DNA from: Streptomyces sp. NBC_00273
GTDB taxonomy: Bacteria; Actinomycetota; Actinomycetes; Streptomycetales; Streptomycetaceae
Assembly: GCF_036178145.1 (NCBI RefSeq)
Contig: NZ_CP108067.1
Coordinates: 5,952,001 to 6,016,000, forward strand
Length of the DNA stretch: 64,000 bases
Direction of reading: 5' to 3'
Positions 34,700 to 43,271 of the stretch are shown here, in pieces (the stretch's first letter is position 1; each line of letters opens with the position of its first letter). The notes under the pieces were generated by a model, which worked only from the letters and a program-made list of their open reading frames with translations, ran no database searches and was not told where the DNA came from. The translations under genes were made by a program, and so were the position numbers.

Positions 34700-35350
34700 A
34701 TGTCTACAGAACGTCAGATATCGGGCATGCTCCGACAGATCGCCCGGCAGCAGGACGTCATCGAGATCGGCCCGCAGGGTTCCCGCCCGAAGGCGGCCGC
34801 CCTCGCGTACGCGGCGGAGCAGTACGGCTACGCGTACGGCTCGGCGCACGCGACCGGGTACAAGGACGCGCAGATCCTCCTGCGGATGTACCGGGACCCG
34901 AGCCCCGAGGCGCGCTCCCGCGAGGCGGCCACCCTCACCGCCCATCCGCGGGCGGGGATCGGCGGGACGGTGCCGGGGCTGGAACCGGGGTCGCTGAAGC
35001 CCGTCCCCGAGGCGGCCGGCGCCGTGGCCGTGCTGAAGGACCTCATCGCCTTCGACCTCGCGGCCCGCTTCGTCACCAGCCGGGGCCAGATGGTGCTGTG
35101 CTACCTCGCCTGCGTGCTCGTGACAGCGCTCCAGCTCGCCACCGGCCCGCTGGTCGAGGCGGTCGCCTCCGGCGGGAGCCTCCTGGTGATCCTGACCGTG
35201 GCGCTGAAGGCGGGTCAGATCCACCGGGAGAAGCTGGCCCGACGCCTGACGGAAGCCGGGTTCTTCGCGGTGCGCGACGAGCAGGGCAGGCAGCGGTTCC
35301 TGCGCCCGGGGCAGCAGTTGCCCGGCCACGCGAACCCGTTCGCCGCCTGA
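34700..35350 (+). CDS. Hypothetical membrane protein
   Basis: I do not recognise this 216-residue protein. The first 110 residues are soluble, with YAAEQYGYAYGSAHATGYKD giving an aromatic, helical segment. One long or two short hydrophobic helices follow (MVLCYLACVLVTALQLATG and LLVILTVALKAG, about 134-172). The end is basic and Gln-rich. The ATG at 34700 follows GGGGGGAGCAGG. It is alone, 126 bases after the dehydrogenase and about 105 before the nucleotidyltransferase on the same strand, so cotranscription is possible. Confidence 0.6.
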   Translation: MSTERQISGMLRQIARQQDVIEIGPQGSRPKAAALAYAAEQYGYAYGSAHATGYKDAQILLRMYRDPSPEARSREAATLTAHPRAGIGGTVPGLEPGSLKPVPEAAGAVAVLKDLIAFDLAARFVTSRGQMVLCYLACVLVTALQLATGPLVEAVASGGSLLVILTVALKAGQIHREKLARRLTEAGFFAVRDEQGRQRFLRPGQQLPGHANPFAA

Positions 35351-35454
35351 GGCCCTGGCCTGCGGTGCAGGCGGACGCACACATCGCCCGTGGGGGGTAC
35401 CCGCATGGGCTAAATTTGGACCTTCGTACGCCGGAATCGGTTGGGGAGAACGCA

Positions 35455-36537
35455 ATGACGGAAGCGATCCTGCTGGTCGGCGGACAAGGGACGCGCCTGC
35501 GACCCGTGACGGTGAACACGCCCAAGCCGATGGTCCCCACGGCCGGTGTCCCGTTCCTCGCCCACCAGATAGCCAGGGCCGCCGCCGCCGGTGTCACGCA
35601 CATCGTGATGGCCACCTGCTACCTCGCCGAGGTCTTCGAGCCCTACTTCGGCGACGGATCCGACTTCGGCCTCAGCCTCGAATACGTGGTCGAGGACGAG
35701 CCGCTCGGGACCGGCGGCGCCATCCGCAACGCCGGAGAGCGCCTGACCGGCGGCCCGGACTCCTCCGTCCTCGTCTTCAACGGCGACATCCTCACCGGCC
35801 TGGACATCGCCGGGCTGGTCGAGTCGCACGAGGCGGCCGACGCCGACGTCTCCCTGCACCTGGTCCGGGTCGAAGACCCGCGCGCCTTCGGCCTGGTCCC
35901 CACCGACTCCGAGGGGCGGGTGCTGGCCTTCACCGAGAAGCCGCAGACCCCCGAGGAGATCATCACCGACCAGATCAACGCCGGCTGCTACGTCTTCCGC
36001 CGCAGCGTGATCGACTCCATCCCGGCCGGCCGCCCGGTCTCCGTCGAGCGCGAGACCTTCCCCGGCCTGCTCGCCGCCGGGGCCAAGCTGCACGGCGTCA
36101 CCGAGAACACCTACTGGATGGACCTCGGCAAGCCCGAGTCGATCATCCAGGCCTCCGCCGACCTCGTACGCGGCGTGGTCTCCTCCCCGGCCGTCCCCGG
36201 CCGCCGCGGCGAGTCCCTGGTCCTGCCCGGCGCCGAGGTGGCCGCCGGCGCCAAGCTGTCGGGGGGCACCGTCGTGGGCGCGGGCGCCCGGATCGGGGCC
36301 GGAGCGGTCGTCCAGGGCTCCATCGTCCTCGACGACGCCGTCATCGGCCCGGACGCCCAGGTGAACGCCAGCCTGATCGGCGCCCGCGCCGCGGTCGGCG
36401 CGCGGACCGTCCTCGACGCCGTCGTCATCGGCGACGGCGCCACCGTGGGGGCCGACAACGAACTGCGCGGCGGCGCCCGCGTGTGGTGCGACGCGCAGCT
36501 GCCCGCCGCCGCCATCCGCTTCTCCCCGGACGCCTGA
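35455..36537 (+). CDS. Mannose-1-phosphate guanylyltransferase-like sugar nucleotidyltransferase
   Basis: The 360-residue protein has an N-terminal nucleotidyltransferase domain (about 1-235) and a C-terminal left-handed beta-helix (about 250-350) with hexapeptide repeats such as AGAKLSGGTVVGAGARIGAG. The activation motif is GGQGTRLRPVT-VNTPKPM (residues 9-26). The metal aspartate is in VFNGDILTG, and the sugar region has FTEKPQTPEE. In mycobacteria the protein in the same neighbourhood (Rv3264c) makes GDP-mannose. With manA and manB further right, this would complete a GDP-mannose pathway, but a glucose-1-phosphate specificity cannot be excluded by sequence. The ATG at 35455 has GGGGAG seven bases upstream. 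It is convergent with an LCP gene. Confidence 0.85.
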   Translation: MTEAILLVGGQGTRLRPVTVNTPKPMVPTAGVPFLAHQIARAAAAGVTHIVMATCYLAEVFEPYFGDGSDFGLSLEYVVEDEPLGTGGAIRNAGERLTGGPDSSVLVFNGDILTGLDIAGLVESHEAADADVSLHLVRVEDPRAFGLVPTDSEGRVLAFTEKPQTPEEIITDQINAGCYVFRRSVIDSIPAGRPVSVERETFPGLLAAGAKLHGVTENTYWMDLGKPESIIQASADLVRGVVSSPAVPGRRGESLVLPGAEVAAGAKLSGGTVVGAGARIGAGAVVQGSIVLDDAVIGPDAQVNASLIGARAAVGARTVLDAVVIGDGATVGADNELRGGARVWCDAQLPAAAIRFSPDA

Positions 36538-36576
36538 TCCGGGGAGCGGGCAGCGCGCGGTCCGGGCGCGCTGCCG

Positions 36577-37896
36577 TCAGTTGCCGCGGACGGTGACCTT
36601 CTCGTCGTTCTGGATCTGCTTCACCAGCTGCTGCACCTTCGCCTTGTCCCAGACGAGGTTGCCGCCGCGCTGGCCGGAGATCGGCATGTTCATCGACACG
36701 CCGTCACCGCCGTTGACGCCCTTCATCGCGAAGAACATCTGGCCCATGTCGTACAGGCCCATGTCCTTGTCCACGACGAGGGTGTCCAGGCCCGCACCCA
36801 GCATCGGGTAGAGCGCGAACGGGTTGAGGATCGTCGACGGCGTCGCGGCCTGGCTGGCCAGCGCCGACAGGAACTTCTGCTGGTTCTTCGTCCGCTGGAG
36901 GTCGGACTCGGCGAAGGCGTACCGGGTCCGTACGAAGGCCAGGGACTGCTCGCCGTTCAGGGTCTGCTTGCCGGCCTTGAAGTCGGCACCCGACTTCTCG
37001 TCCTTGAAGCCCTCCTCGATGTTCAGCTCCACGCCGCCCAGCGCGTCCACGATGTTCGCGAAGCCGGCGAAGCCGATCTCCGCGTAGTGGTCGATGCGCA
37101 GGCCCGTGTTGTGCTCCACCGTCCGCACGAGCAGCTCGGGGCCGTCCTCCGCGTACGCGGCGTTGAGCTTGACCCGCCGCCCCTGCGCGGGGAACGTCTT
37201 GCCGGACTGGGAGCCGACGAAGGAGGGGATCTCCACGTCCGAGTCGCGCGGCAGCGAGATCATGGTGTTCCCGCTGGAGCACTTCGCCAGGATCATCATC
37301 GAGTCGGTCCGCTTGCCCTCGGCCGAGCCCGTGTGGAGCTTCTTCTTCTCCTCGTCGGACATGCCCTCACGGCTGTCCGAGCCCACGATCAGGTACGTCG
37401 TGCAGTCGCCCTCCTTCGGGCGCTCGATGACCTTGGAGAGGTCCACCTCGCGGCGCACCTTGGAGTCGGCCCAGAAGTACGTGGCGACGGACGTCACGAG
37501 GAGCGCGGAGACCAGCACGATCGAGCCGACCTTGATCCGCTTGCGCCAGTCCGGCGCGGGACCGGGCGCCCGCCCGGGGCGGCCGGGCCCGGACGGCCCG
37601 CCGGGGCCCGCCGGTCCGCCCGGAGCGCCGCCCTGCGGAGCCCCGTAGACCTGGCCGGTGTTGTAGCCGCTGTCGTAACCGCCGTAGGTGTCGTGGCCGC
37701 CCGCCTGCTGCGGGGGTACGCCGTACGCGGGCGGCGGGCCCGCCGGGCGCTGCGGGCGCGGGGGCTGCGCGGGCCGGGGCTGCTGCTGCGGCTGCTGCTG
37801 CCGCTGGACGTGCCGCATCCGCTGCACGCCCTCGGGCTGCGGCTGCGCGCTGCCGCGCCCGTACGCGTCGTCACGACCTTCTGGCCAGTCATTCAT
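36577..37896 (-). CDS. LCP-family glycopolymer transferase 1
   Basis: LytR-CpsA-Psr proteins move lipid-linked wall polymers onto peptidoglycan outside the membrane. This 439-residue protein has a Gln/Pro/Gly-rich cytoplasmic part (about 1-115). One helix follows (IVLVSALLVTSVATYFWA), then the LCP domain: GSDSREGMSDEEKKKL, GKRTDSMMIL (metal Asp), ISLPRDSDVEI (Arg-Asp for pyrophosphate) and VRTRYAFAESDLQRTKNQQ (second Arg). It ends directly after the domain, with no LytR_C domain. The ATG at 37896 lacks a strong ribosome-binding site. It is the first of five LCP genes in 10 kb, all on this strand. Confidence 0.92.
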   Translation of the reverse strand: MNDWPEGRDDAYGRGSAQPQPEGVQRMRHVQRQQQPQQQPRPAQPPRPQRPAGPPPAYGVPPQQAGGHDTYGGYDSGYNTGQVYGAPQGGAPGGPAGPGGPSGPGRPGRAPGPAPDWRKRIKVGSIVLVSALLVTSVATYFWADSKVRREVDLSKVIERPKEGDCTTYLIVGSDSREGMSDEEKKKLHTGSAEGKRTDSMMILAKCSSGNTMISLPRDSDVEIPSFVGSQSGKTFPAQGRRVKLNAAYAEDGPELLVRTVEHNTGLRIDHYAEIGFAGFANIVDALGGVELNIEEGFKDEKSGADFKAGKQTLNGEQSLAFVRTRYAFAESDLQRTKNQQKFLSALASQAATPSTILNPFALYPMLGAGLDTLVVDKDMGLYDMGQMFFAMKGVNGGDGVSMNMPISGQRGGNLVWDKAKVQQLVKQIQNDEKVTVRGN

Positions 37897-38163
37897 GCGC
37901 CCAAGAATGCCTGCCCGGGTGCGTGCTCCGACAGCCCGGTCCACATTCCGTTCCGCTGCTGTTGCAGAGCTGATGCCTCCGTGAGCCATCTCGACGGCGT
38001 CCTGCCGGGCGGGCCGTCCTCGCGGTGTCCGCCACGCCCGCCCGCCGCCTTCCCCTCGGTCCCCGACGCCCCGCGTCGACTCCCTCCTCGGCCTCGCGGG
38101 CGCACGCCCGCGCACCACCGCCTGATCAGGCCCGATCGACGGGACACCCCCTAAGGTGTCCGT

Positions 38164-38700
38164 ATGACACAGATACCGGGCGAGCTGCCCGGGAAGCCCA
38201 CCGCAGCCTCCCGGACGACCCTCAGCCACATCATGACCGCCAACGACACCAACCTCCTCGGCACGGTGCACGGCGGCGTGATCATGAAGCTGGTGGACGA
38301 CGCGGCCGGTGCCGTGGCCGGCCGCCACTCCGGCGGCCCGGCGGTCACCGCCTCCATGGACGAGATGGCCTTCCTCGCGCCCGTGCGCGTGGGCGACCTC
38401 GTCCACGTGAAGGCCCAGTGCAACTGGACCGGCCGCTCCTCCATGGAGATCGGCGTACGCGTCCTCGCGGAGCGGTGGAACGAGTCCACTCCCGCCACCC
38501 AGGTCGGCACCGCCTACCTCGTCTTCGCCGCGGTCGACGCCGACGGCAAGCCCCGCGAGGTCCCGCCCGTCCTCCCGGAGACGGAACAGGACGAGCGGCG
38601 CTACCAGGAGGCCCAGATCCGCCGCACCCACCGGCTCGCCCGCCGCCAGGCGATCATGGCGCTGCGCGAGGAGCGGGCGGCCCAGGGCTTCGACGACTGA
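38164..38700 (+). CDS. Acyl-CoA thioesterase (hotdog fold)
   Basis: The 178-residue protein is a single hotdog domain of the YciA/BFIT type, cleaving acyl-CoA thioesters in the cytosol. The helix and catalytic region are IMTANDTNLLGTVHGGVIMKLVDD, with the Asn/Asp and His-Gly-Gly signature. The strand DLVHVKAQCNWTGRSSMEIGV completes it. A charged helical tail (EQDERRYQEAQIRRTHRLARR) is typical. The ATG at 38164 has AAGGTG five bases upstream; TAAGGT at 38152-38157 would also suit a leaderless start. It lies on the opposite strand to the two LCP genes around it, so it is not part of their operon. Confidence 0.88.
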   Translation: MTQIPGELPGKPTAASRTTLSHIMTANDTNLLGTVHGGVIMKLVDDAAGAVAGRHSGGPAVTASMDEMAFLAPVRVGDLVHVKAQCNWTGRSSMEIGVRVLAERWNESTPATQVGTAYLVFAAVDADGKPREVPPVLPETEQDERRYQEAQIRRTHRLARRQAIMALREERAAQGFDD

Positions 38701-38705
38701 CGCCC

Positions 38706-40205
38706 CTAGGGGGCGTTCCCGCAGACCACTTGGTCGCCGGTGACCACCCCGAAGGCGCCCCGGTAGGGGTCCTCGGCGCGGACCGGCACCACCTTCCGGT
38801 AGTCCGCGCCCGCGATCACCACCACCGTCCGTCCCTGGCCCGCCACCGCCCGCAGCTCGCTGCCCGGCAGCGCGGTCGCCACCGAGCGGGCGGAGCGGTC
38901 CCAGCGCGGGTCGTACGTGATCACCGTGCGCTTGACCTCGCGGCTGGCCCCGTTGCCCGGGGCCCGGGTGGTGTCGAAGCCGGTGGCGCGCAGCGCGGCG
39001 TCCACCCGGCCGCCCATTCCGTCGATCCGGGTGCCGTTCTCCACCTGGACGCGGACCTCGCGCGGGGGCACGTCCACCGGCACGGCCGCCGGCGGACCGC
39101 CTCCGGCCTTCCCGGGCCGGGCGGGGGCGAGCGGCCGGTCCTCGCGCAGCGCCTCGAACAGCCTGGCCGCCTTCGGCTCGTCCCACTTCACGGTGGACCC
39201 GATGCCCTTGACGGGGAAGGAGGGGCTGCCGATGGGCACCGAGGCGAACTCCGAGGAGGACGGGGTGAAGTCCCGCATCGCCTGCCCGAGGGCCAGCATC
39301 TGCTCCGAGCCGAAGTCCTTGTCGGCCCGGACGGACCCGAGGAGGGTGGAGCTGACCTCCTTGAACTTCACCGGGTTCAGCAGCACCCCGCCCCCGGTCG
39401 CCTGCTTGATCAGGGCGGCGATGAACCGCTGCTGGCGCTGCATCCGGCCTAGGTCGGAGGCTCCGTCGACATGGCGCGAGCGCACGTACTGCAGGGCCTG
39501 ACCGCCGCTGAGGCGGTGGTTGCCCGGCAGCAGGTCGAGTCCTGTGTTGCGGTCCCGCATGGTCTTGGCCGTGCAGATCTCCACACCGCCCATCGCGTCG
39601 ACCGTCTTCATGAAACTGGTGAAGTCGACCTCCAGGTAGTGGTCGATCTTCACCCGGGTCATGTTCTCCACGGTCCGCACGGTCAGGTTGGGCCCGCCCT
39701 CCGCGTACGCCGCGTTCAGCCGTACGGGGTGGGCCTTGTGCGCCTTGCCGGTGACGAGGTCCCGGTGCGCGGGCACCTCGGCGAAGCTGTCGCGGGGCAG
39801 GCTGATCACGCTGGCCCGCTCCTTGTCGGCCGACAGGTGCACCAGCATGATCGTGTCCGTGCAGTGGCAGGGCGCGCCGCCCAGGCGGTACTCGCGCTTC
39901 TCCTCCGGGGAGACCTTCTCCCGCCCGTCGGTGCCCACCAGCAGGAAGTTGAGGCCGTGTCCGGCCTGCGGGCGGTTCTTCATGTCCTTGAACGGGTCCA
40001 CCCGGTCGATCCCGGTGTCCAGACCGGTCATCACGGCGTGCCCGACGGCCCCGGAGCCGAGCACCACCACCGACAGCCCGGCCGCGAGCCGTACTCCCCA
40101 CCGGGGTCGCCCGTCGCGGTGCCGGGCGCGGCCGCCGTCGCCGCGTCGGACGCGCTGCGGCCGGGGCGGCCCGTCAGGACGGGCGGGACGGTGCGGCTGG
40201 GGCAC
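38706..40205 (-). CDS. LCP-family glycopolymer transferase 2, with LytR_C domain
   Basis: This 499-residue LCP protein has a basic cytoplasmic start, one membrane helix (GVRLAAGLSVVVLGSGAVGHA) and the LCP domain. Catalytic-site motifs are VGTDGREKVSPEEKREY, CTDTIMLVHL, SLPRDSFAEV and VRSRHVDGASDLGRMQRQQR. After a Pro-rich linker comes a LytR_C domain (VRVQVENGTRIDGMGGRV). Cysteines in PCHCTD and in the C-terminal VVCGNAP could form a disulfide. I start at GTG 40205, because GGAGG is eight bases upstream. The GTG at 40214 would overlap that site. Its stop is six bases from the convergent thioesterase stop. Confidence 0.92.
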   Translation of the reverse strand: MPQPHRPARPDGPPRPQRVRRGDGGRARHRDGRPRWGVRLAAGLSVVVLGSGAVGHAVMTGLDTGIDRVDPFKDMKNRPQAGHGLNFLLVGTDGREKVSPEEKREYRLGGAPCHCTDTIMLVHLSADKERASVISLPRDSFAEVPAHRDLVTGKAHKAHPVRLNAAYAEGGPNLTVRTVENMTRVKIDHYLEVDFTSFMKTVDAMGGVEICTAKTMRDRNTGLDLLPGNHRLSGGQALQYVRSRHVDGASDLGRMQRQQRFIAALIKQATGGGVLLNPVKFKEVSSTLLGSVRADKDFGSEQMLALGQAMRDFTPSSSEFASVPIGSPSFPVKGIGSTVKWDEPKAARLFEALREDRPLAPARPGKAGGGPPAAVPVDVPPREVRVQVENGTRIDGMGGRVDAALRATGFDTTRAPGNGASREVKRTVITYDPRWDRSARSVATALPGSELRAVAGQGRTVVVIAGADYRKVVPVRAEDPYRGAFGVVTGDQVVCGNAP

Positions 40206-40380
40206 GGTGGACACCTCCGCGGGGGCAGCAGGGAGACCGGCCGGGGCACTGACCGGATCGGCTGATTCGGCAGAACAGTAGGCCCATACGATCAGCAGCT
40301 GTCCTTACCGGTCGCTCGGCGCGCACCCGGTTCCCCCGTACGCGGTAACGTGACACCGATACCCGACCTTGAAGGACCAC

Positions 40381-41406
40381 ATGCCCACCCAGCAGCCCGC
40401 AGTCTCGGTGATCATGCCGGTGCTCGACGAGGAGCACTACCTCCGCGATTCCGTCCGTCACATCCTGGAACAGGACTACGCGGGCGAGATGGAGGTGGTG
40501 ATCGCACTCGGGCCGTCCACGGACCGCACCGACGAGATCGCCGCCGAACTCGTCGCCGAGGATCCCCGAGTCCACACCGTCCCGAACCCCACCGGCCGGA
40601 CCCCGGCGGCGCTCAACGCCGCCATCAAGGCCTCGCGTCACCCCATCGTGGTGCGCGTCGACGGCCACGGCATGCTTTCGCCGAACTACATCGCCACCGC
40701 CGTGCGCCTCCTGGAGGAGACCGGCGCCCAGAACGTCGGCGGCATCATGCACGCCGAGGGCGAGAACGCCTGGGAAGAGGCCGTCGCCGCCGCGATGACC
40801 TCGAAGATCGGTGTCGGCAACGCGCCGTTCCACACCGGCGGCCAGGCCGGGCCGGCCGAGACCGTCTACCTCGGAGTCTTCCGCCGCGAGGCGCTGGAAC
40901 AGCAGGACGGCTACAACGAGGAGTTCATCCGCGCCCAGGACTGGGAGCTGAACTTCCGCATCCGCGAGGCCGGCGGTCTGATCTGGTTCTCGCCGGAGCT
41001 GATGGTCCAGTACCGTCCGCGGCGCTCCGTACGGGCCCTGGCCAAGCAGTACAAGGACTACGGGCGCTGGCGGCACGTGGTGGCCCGCTACCACTCGGGC
41101 TCCATCAACCTGCGCTACCTGGCCCCGCCGACCCTCGTCTGCGCGATCGCCGCGAGCGTGGTCGTGGGCGCGACCGTCACCCCGTGGGGCTTCGCCCTCC
41201 CGGCCGGCTACCTCGCGGCGATCACCGCGGGTTCCGTACCGGCGGGCAAGGGGCTCGGGATCAAGGCCCGGGCGCAGATCCCCGTCGCCCTGGCGACCAT
41301 GCACCTGTCCTGGGGCTTCGGCTTCCTGACCAGCCCGCGGGCCCTGGCGAACAAGGTCATCGCGAGCCGCCGTCCGGCCGTGCAGCGGGACTCCTCGCAG
41401 GTCTGA
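40381..41406 (+). CDS. ExoA-like family 2 glycosyltransferase
   Basis: A 341-residue glycosyltransferase. The GT-A domain (about 1-245) begins VSVIMPVLDEEHYLRDSV and has VVIALGPSTDRTDEIA for nucleotide binding and VVRVDGHGML (metal aspartate). The acceptor and base region is IRAQDWELNFRIREAGG, followed by SVRALAKQYKDYGRW. Two or three C-terminal hydrophobic helices (from about 246) anchor it to the inner face of the membrane. It resembles succinoglycan ExoA, which adds a sugar to a lipid-linked intermediate. Placed among LCP genes, it may build the polymer that LCP proteins transfer. In mycobacteria the rhamnosyltransferase WbbL holds a similar place. ATG 40381 follows AAGGA. A strong hairpin follows. 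Confidence 0.88.
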   Translation: MPTQQPAVSVIMPVLDEEHYLRDSVRHILEQDYAGEMEVVIALGPSTDRTDEIAAELVAEDPRVHTVPNPTGRTPAALNAAIKASRHPIVVRVDGHGMLSPNYIATAVRLLEETGAQNVGGIMHAEGENAWEEAVAAAMTSKIGVGNAPFHTGGQAGPAETVYLGVFRREALEQQDGYNEEFIRAQDWELNFRIREAGGLIWFSPELMVQYRPRRSVRALAKQYKDYGRWRHVVARYHSGSINLRYLAPPTLVCAIAASVVVGATVTPWGFALPAGYLAAITAGSVPAGKGLGIKARAQIPVALATMHLSWGFGFLTSPRALANKVIASRRPAVQRDSSQV

Positions 41407-41413
41407 GACGTAC

Positions 41414-41470
41414 GAAGGGGCCCGGCCCGGAGGTTGCGCACCGTCGCAACCGCCGGGCCGGGCCCCTTTC
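41414..41470. terminator. Long hairpin between convergent genes
   Basis: GAAGGGGCCCGGCCCGG (41414-41430) pairs with the C-rich arm at 41453-41470, and inside it GGTTGCG (41432-41438) pairs with CGCAACC (41445-41451). The right arm ends in TTTC. It separates the glycosyltransferase from the convergent LCP gene. Confidence 0.8.
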
Positions 41471-41487
41471 GCGTGCTCGCGTGCGCG

Positions 41488-43212
41488 CTACCAGGTGAAG
41501 CCCGGCTGGATCGCCATGCAGGCTCCCTCGTTGTCGCCGTTGAGCGCGTGGGCCGAGGTCGGGGCCACGGTCGGGGCGGGCGGCGGCGGGGCCGGCGCGT
41601 TGCCGGTCCGCCAGTCCTTGCCGACCAGCAGGGTGATCCCGGAGACCTCCTCGGACTTCTGCACCGAGGAGGCGGGCAGGCCCAGGGCGGCGGCCACGAC
41701 GCCCGCGTCGGCCGCCTGGGCGTCCGTGGCGTAGCGGACGACCGTGGTGTCCTCGGCGCCGGTCTGGGTGTCGGCGGTGGCCTTGGTGAAGCCCTTGCCG
41801 GTCAGCAGCGAGGCCACCTCGTTCGCCCGGTTCTTGACCCGGGTCTCGGCGCCGGCCTTGCCGCTCGTCGCGTTGCGGACGGTGACCGCGATCTTCGCGG
41901 GAGCCGCGGCCGGTGCCGTGGTCGGGGCGGTGGTCGGTGCCGTGGTCGGGGCGGCCGGCGTCGGCGTGCCCGCGGACGCGGAAGCACCCGGGGACGGTGA
42001 GGCACCCTCCGCCGGGGTCCCGGAGCCCTTGCCGTCGAGGGCGATGTCCTCGCGGACCATCCGGAACACGGCCTCGGCCTCGTCTGCCATGGGCTCGACC
42101 CGGCCGTCCAGGCCGGGCTTGGTGCTGTAGACCCACGGCATGGTGGTCATGGTGATCCGGCCCGGGGGCACCTTCTTGAGCTCCATGCTCAGGTCGTACA
42201 GCTTGTCGATCTTGTTCAGCCCGGGATCCACGACCATGGCCTCGATCGCCGCCTGCGCCAGGCTGTTGAGCTTCACCGGGTTGGTGAGCTTGGCGTTCTT
42301 GCGGAACTCGCGGGACATCGACGTCATGTACTGGTGCTGGGCGTGGGTGCGGCCGATGTCGGTGCCGTCCTCGAAGCCGTAGCGGGTGCGCAGCCACTGC
42401 AGGGCCTGCTCGCCCTGGATGACGCTCGTGCCCTTGGGCAGCTTCAGGCCGGAGCCCTTGCCGTCACGGGTGCGGGAGTGGACGTTCTCCTCCACGCAGA
42501 CCGGGACGCCGCCGATGGCGTCCGCCATCGAGACCACGCCCTTGAAGTCGATCATCATGAAGTGATCGATGGGGATCTTGGTCAGCTCTTGCCAGGTGGC
42601 GACCGTGCAGCCCGGGCCGCCGCGCTGCAGGGACTCGTTGGTCTGCACGAGGCCCTTGCTGGCGGCGTGCACCTTGCCGCCCGGCTCGGTGCACTTGGGC
42701 ATCATCAGCATCGTGTCGCGCGGCATCGAGACGACCGACATGTTGCTGCGGTCCGCGGACAGGTGCAGCAGCATCTGCACGTCCGCCAGCGGCGGGCCGT
42801 CGAAGGTGTCCGTGGCCCCGCCGAGGGCCTGGTTCGCCGCGTCGTCGCGCGCGTCGGAGCCGATCAGCAGGATGTTCAGCGGAGTCTGCCCGGAGGCGTT
42901 GGGCTTGGAACCGCCCAGTTTGGTCTCACCGAGGTTCAGCGCGTCCGTCTGGATGCTGCCGTTCAGATGGCGGTAGTACAGGTATCCGGCGGCCGCCGTC
43001 CCGAGTATCAGCAGGGACAGCACGGAGGCCGTCCAGCGCAGCACGCGCCGCCTGCCCGGTCTGCGGGCGGGGCCGCCACCCGTCTCCTGGCGACCCGCCT
43101 TGGAGCCGCCCCGCTGTGGGGGCACCGTGCCGGACGCGCCCGCCCCGCCGCCGGATATCTCCCCGGCGGCTTGGGCGTTCGCCCCCTCTCCTCGCACGCT
43201 GCTGCGCCTCAC
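41488..43212 (-). CDS. LCP-family glycopolymer transferase 3, with LytR_C domain
   Basis: The 574-residue protein has a Gly-rich cytoplasmic part, a membrane helix (ASVLSLLILGTAAAGYLYY) and the LCP domain. Here the usual TDT metal motif reads ADVQMLLHL, while MPRDTMLMMP and LRTRYGFEDGTDIGRTHAQHQ keep both arginines. An Ala/Pro/Thr linker (TTAPTTAPTTAP) leads to a LytR_C domain (IAVTVRNATSGKAGAETRV). The end, GACMAIQPGFTW, has a lone cysteine. The GTG start follows GAGGGGG. It lies 59 bases downstream of the next LCP gene on the same strand and closes the likely three-LCP operon 46459-41488. Confidence 0.92.
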   Translation of the reverse strand: MRRSSVRGEGANAQAAGEISGGGAGASGTVPPQRGGSKAGRQETGGGPARRPGRRRVLRWTASVLSLLILGTAAAGYLYYRHLNGSIQTDALNLGETKLGGSKPNASGQTPLNILLIGSDARDDAANQALGGATDTFDGPPLADVQMLLHLSADRSNMSVVSMPRDTMLMMPKCTEPGGKVHAASKGLVQTNESLQRGGPGCTVATWQELTKIPIDHFMMIDFKGVVSMADAIGGVPVCVEENVHSRTRDGKGSGLKLPKGTSVIQGEQALQWLRTRYGFEDGTDIGRTHAQHQYMTSMSREFRKNAKLTNPVKLNSLAQAAIEAMVVDPGLNKIDKLYDLSMELKKVPPGRITMTTMPWVYSTKPGLDGRVEPMADEAEAVFRMVREDIALDGKGSGTPAEGASPSPGASASAGTPTPAAPTTAPTTAPTTAPAAAPAKIAVTVRNATSGKAGAETRVKNRANEVASLLTGKGFTKATADTQTGAEDTTVVRYATDAQAADAGVVAAALGLPASSVQKSEEVSGITLLVGKDWRTGNAPAPPPPAPTVAPTSAHALNGDNEGACMAIQPGFTW

Positions 43213-43271
43213 ACGTCCCCCTCAAGATCCTTCTCGGTCAACAGAGTGCCGGTGTCACCGGCCGAGTCCTG

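Noticed and set aside
36577..40101. A 1174-codon open frame on the minus strand
   Set aside because: Only its last 439 codons (from 37896) are the real LCP gene. The rest is out of frame with LCP 2 and antisense to the thioesterase, and shows Arg/Gly/Ala-rich shadow composition.
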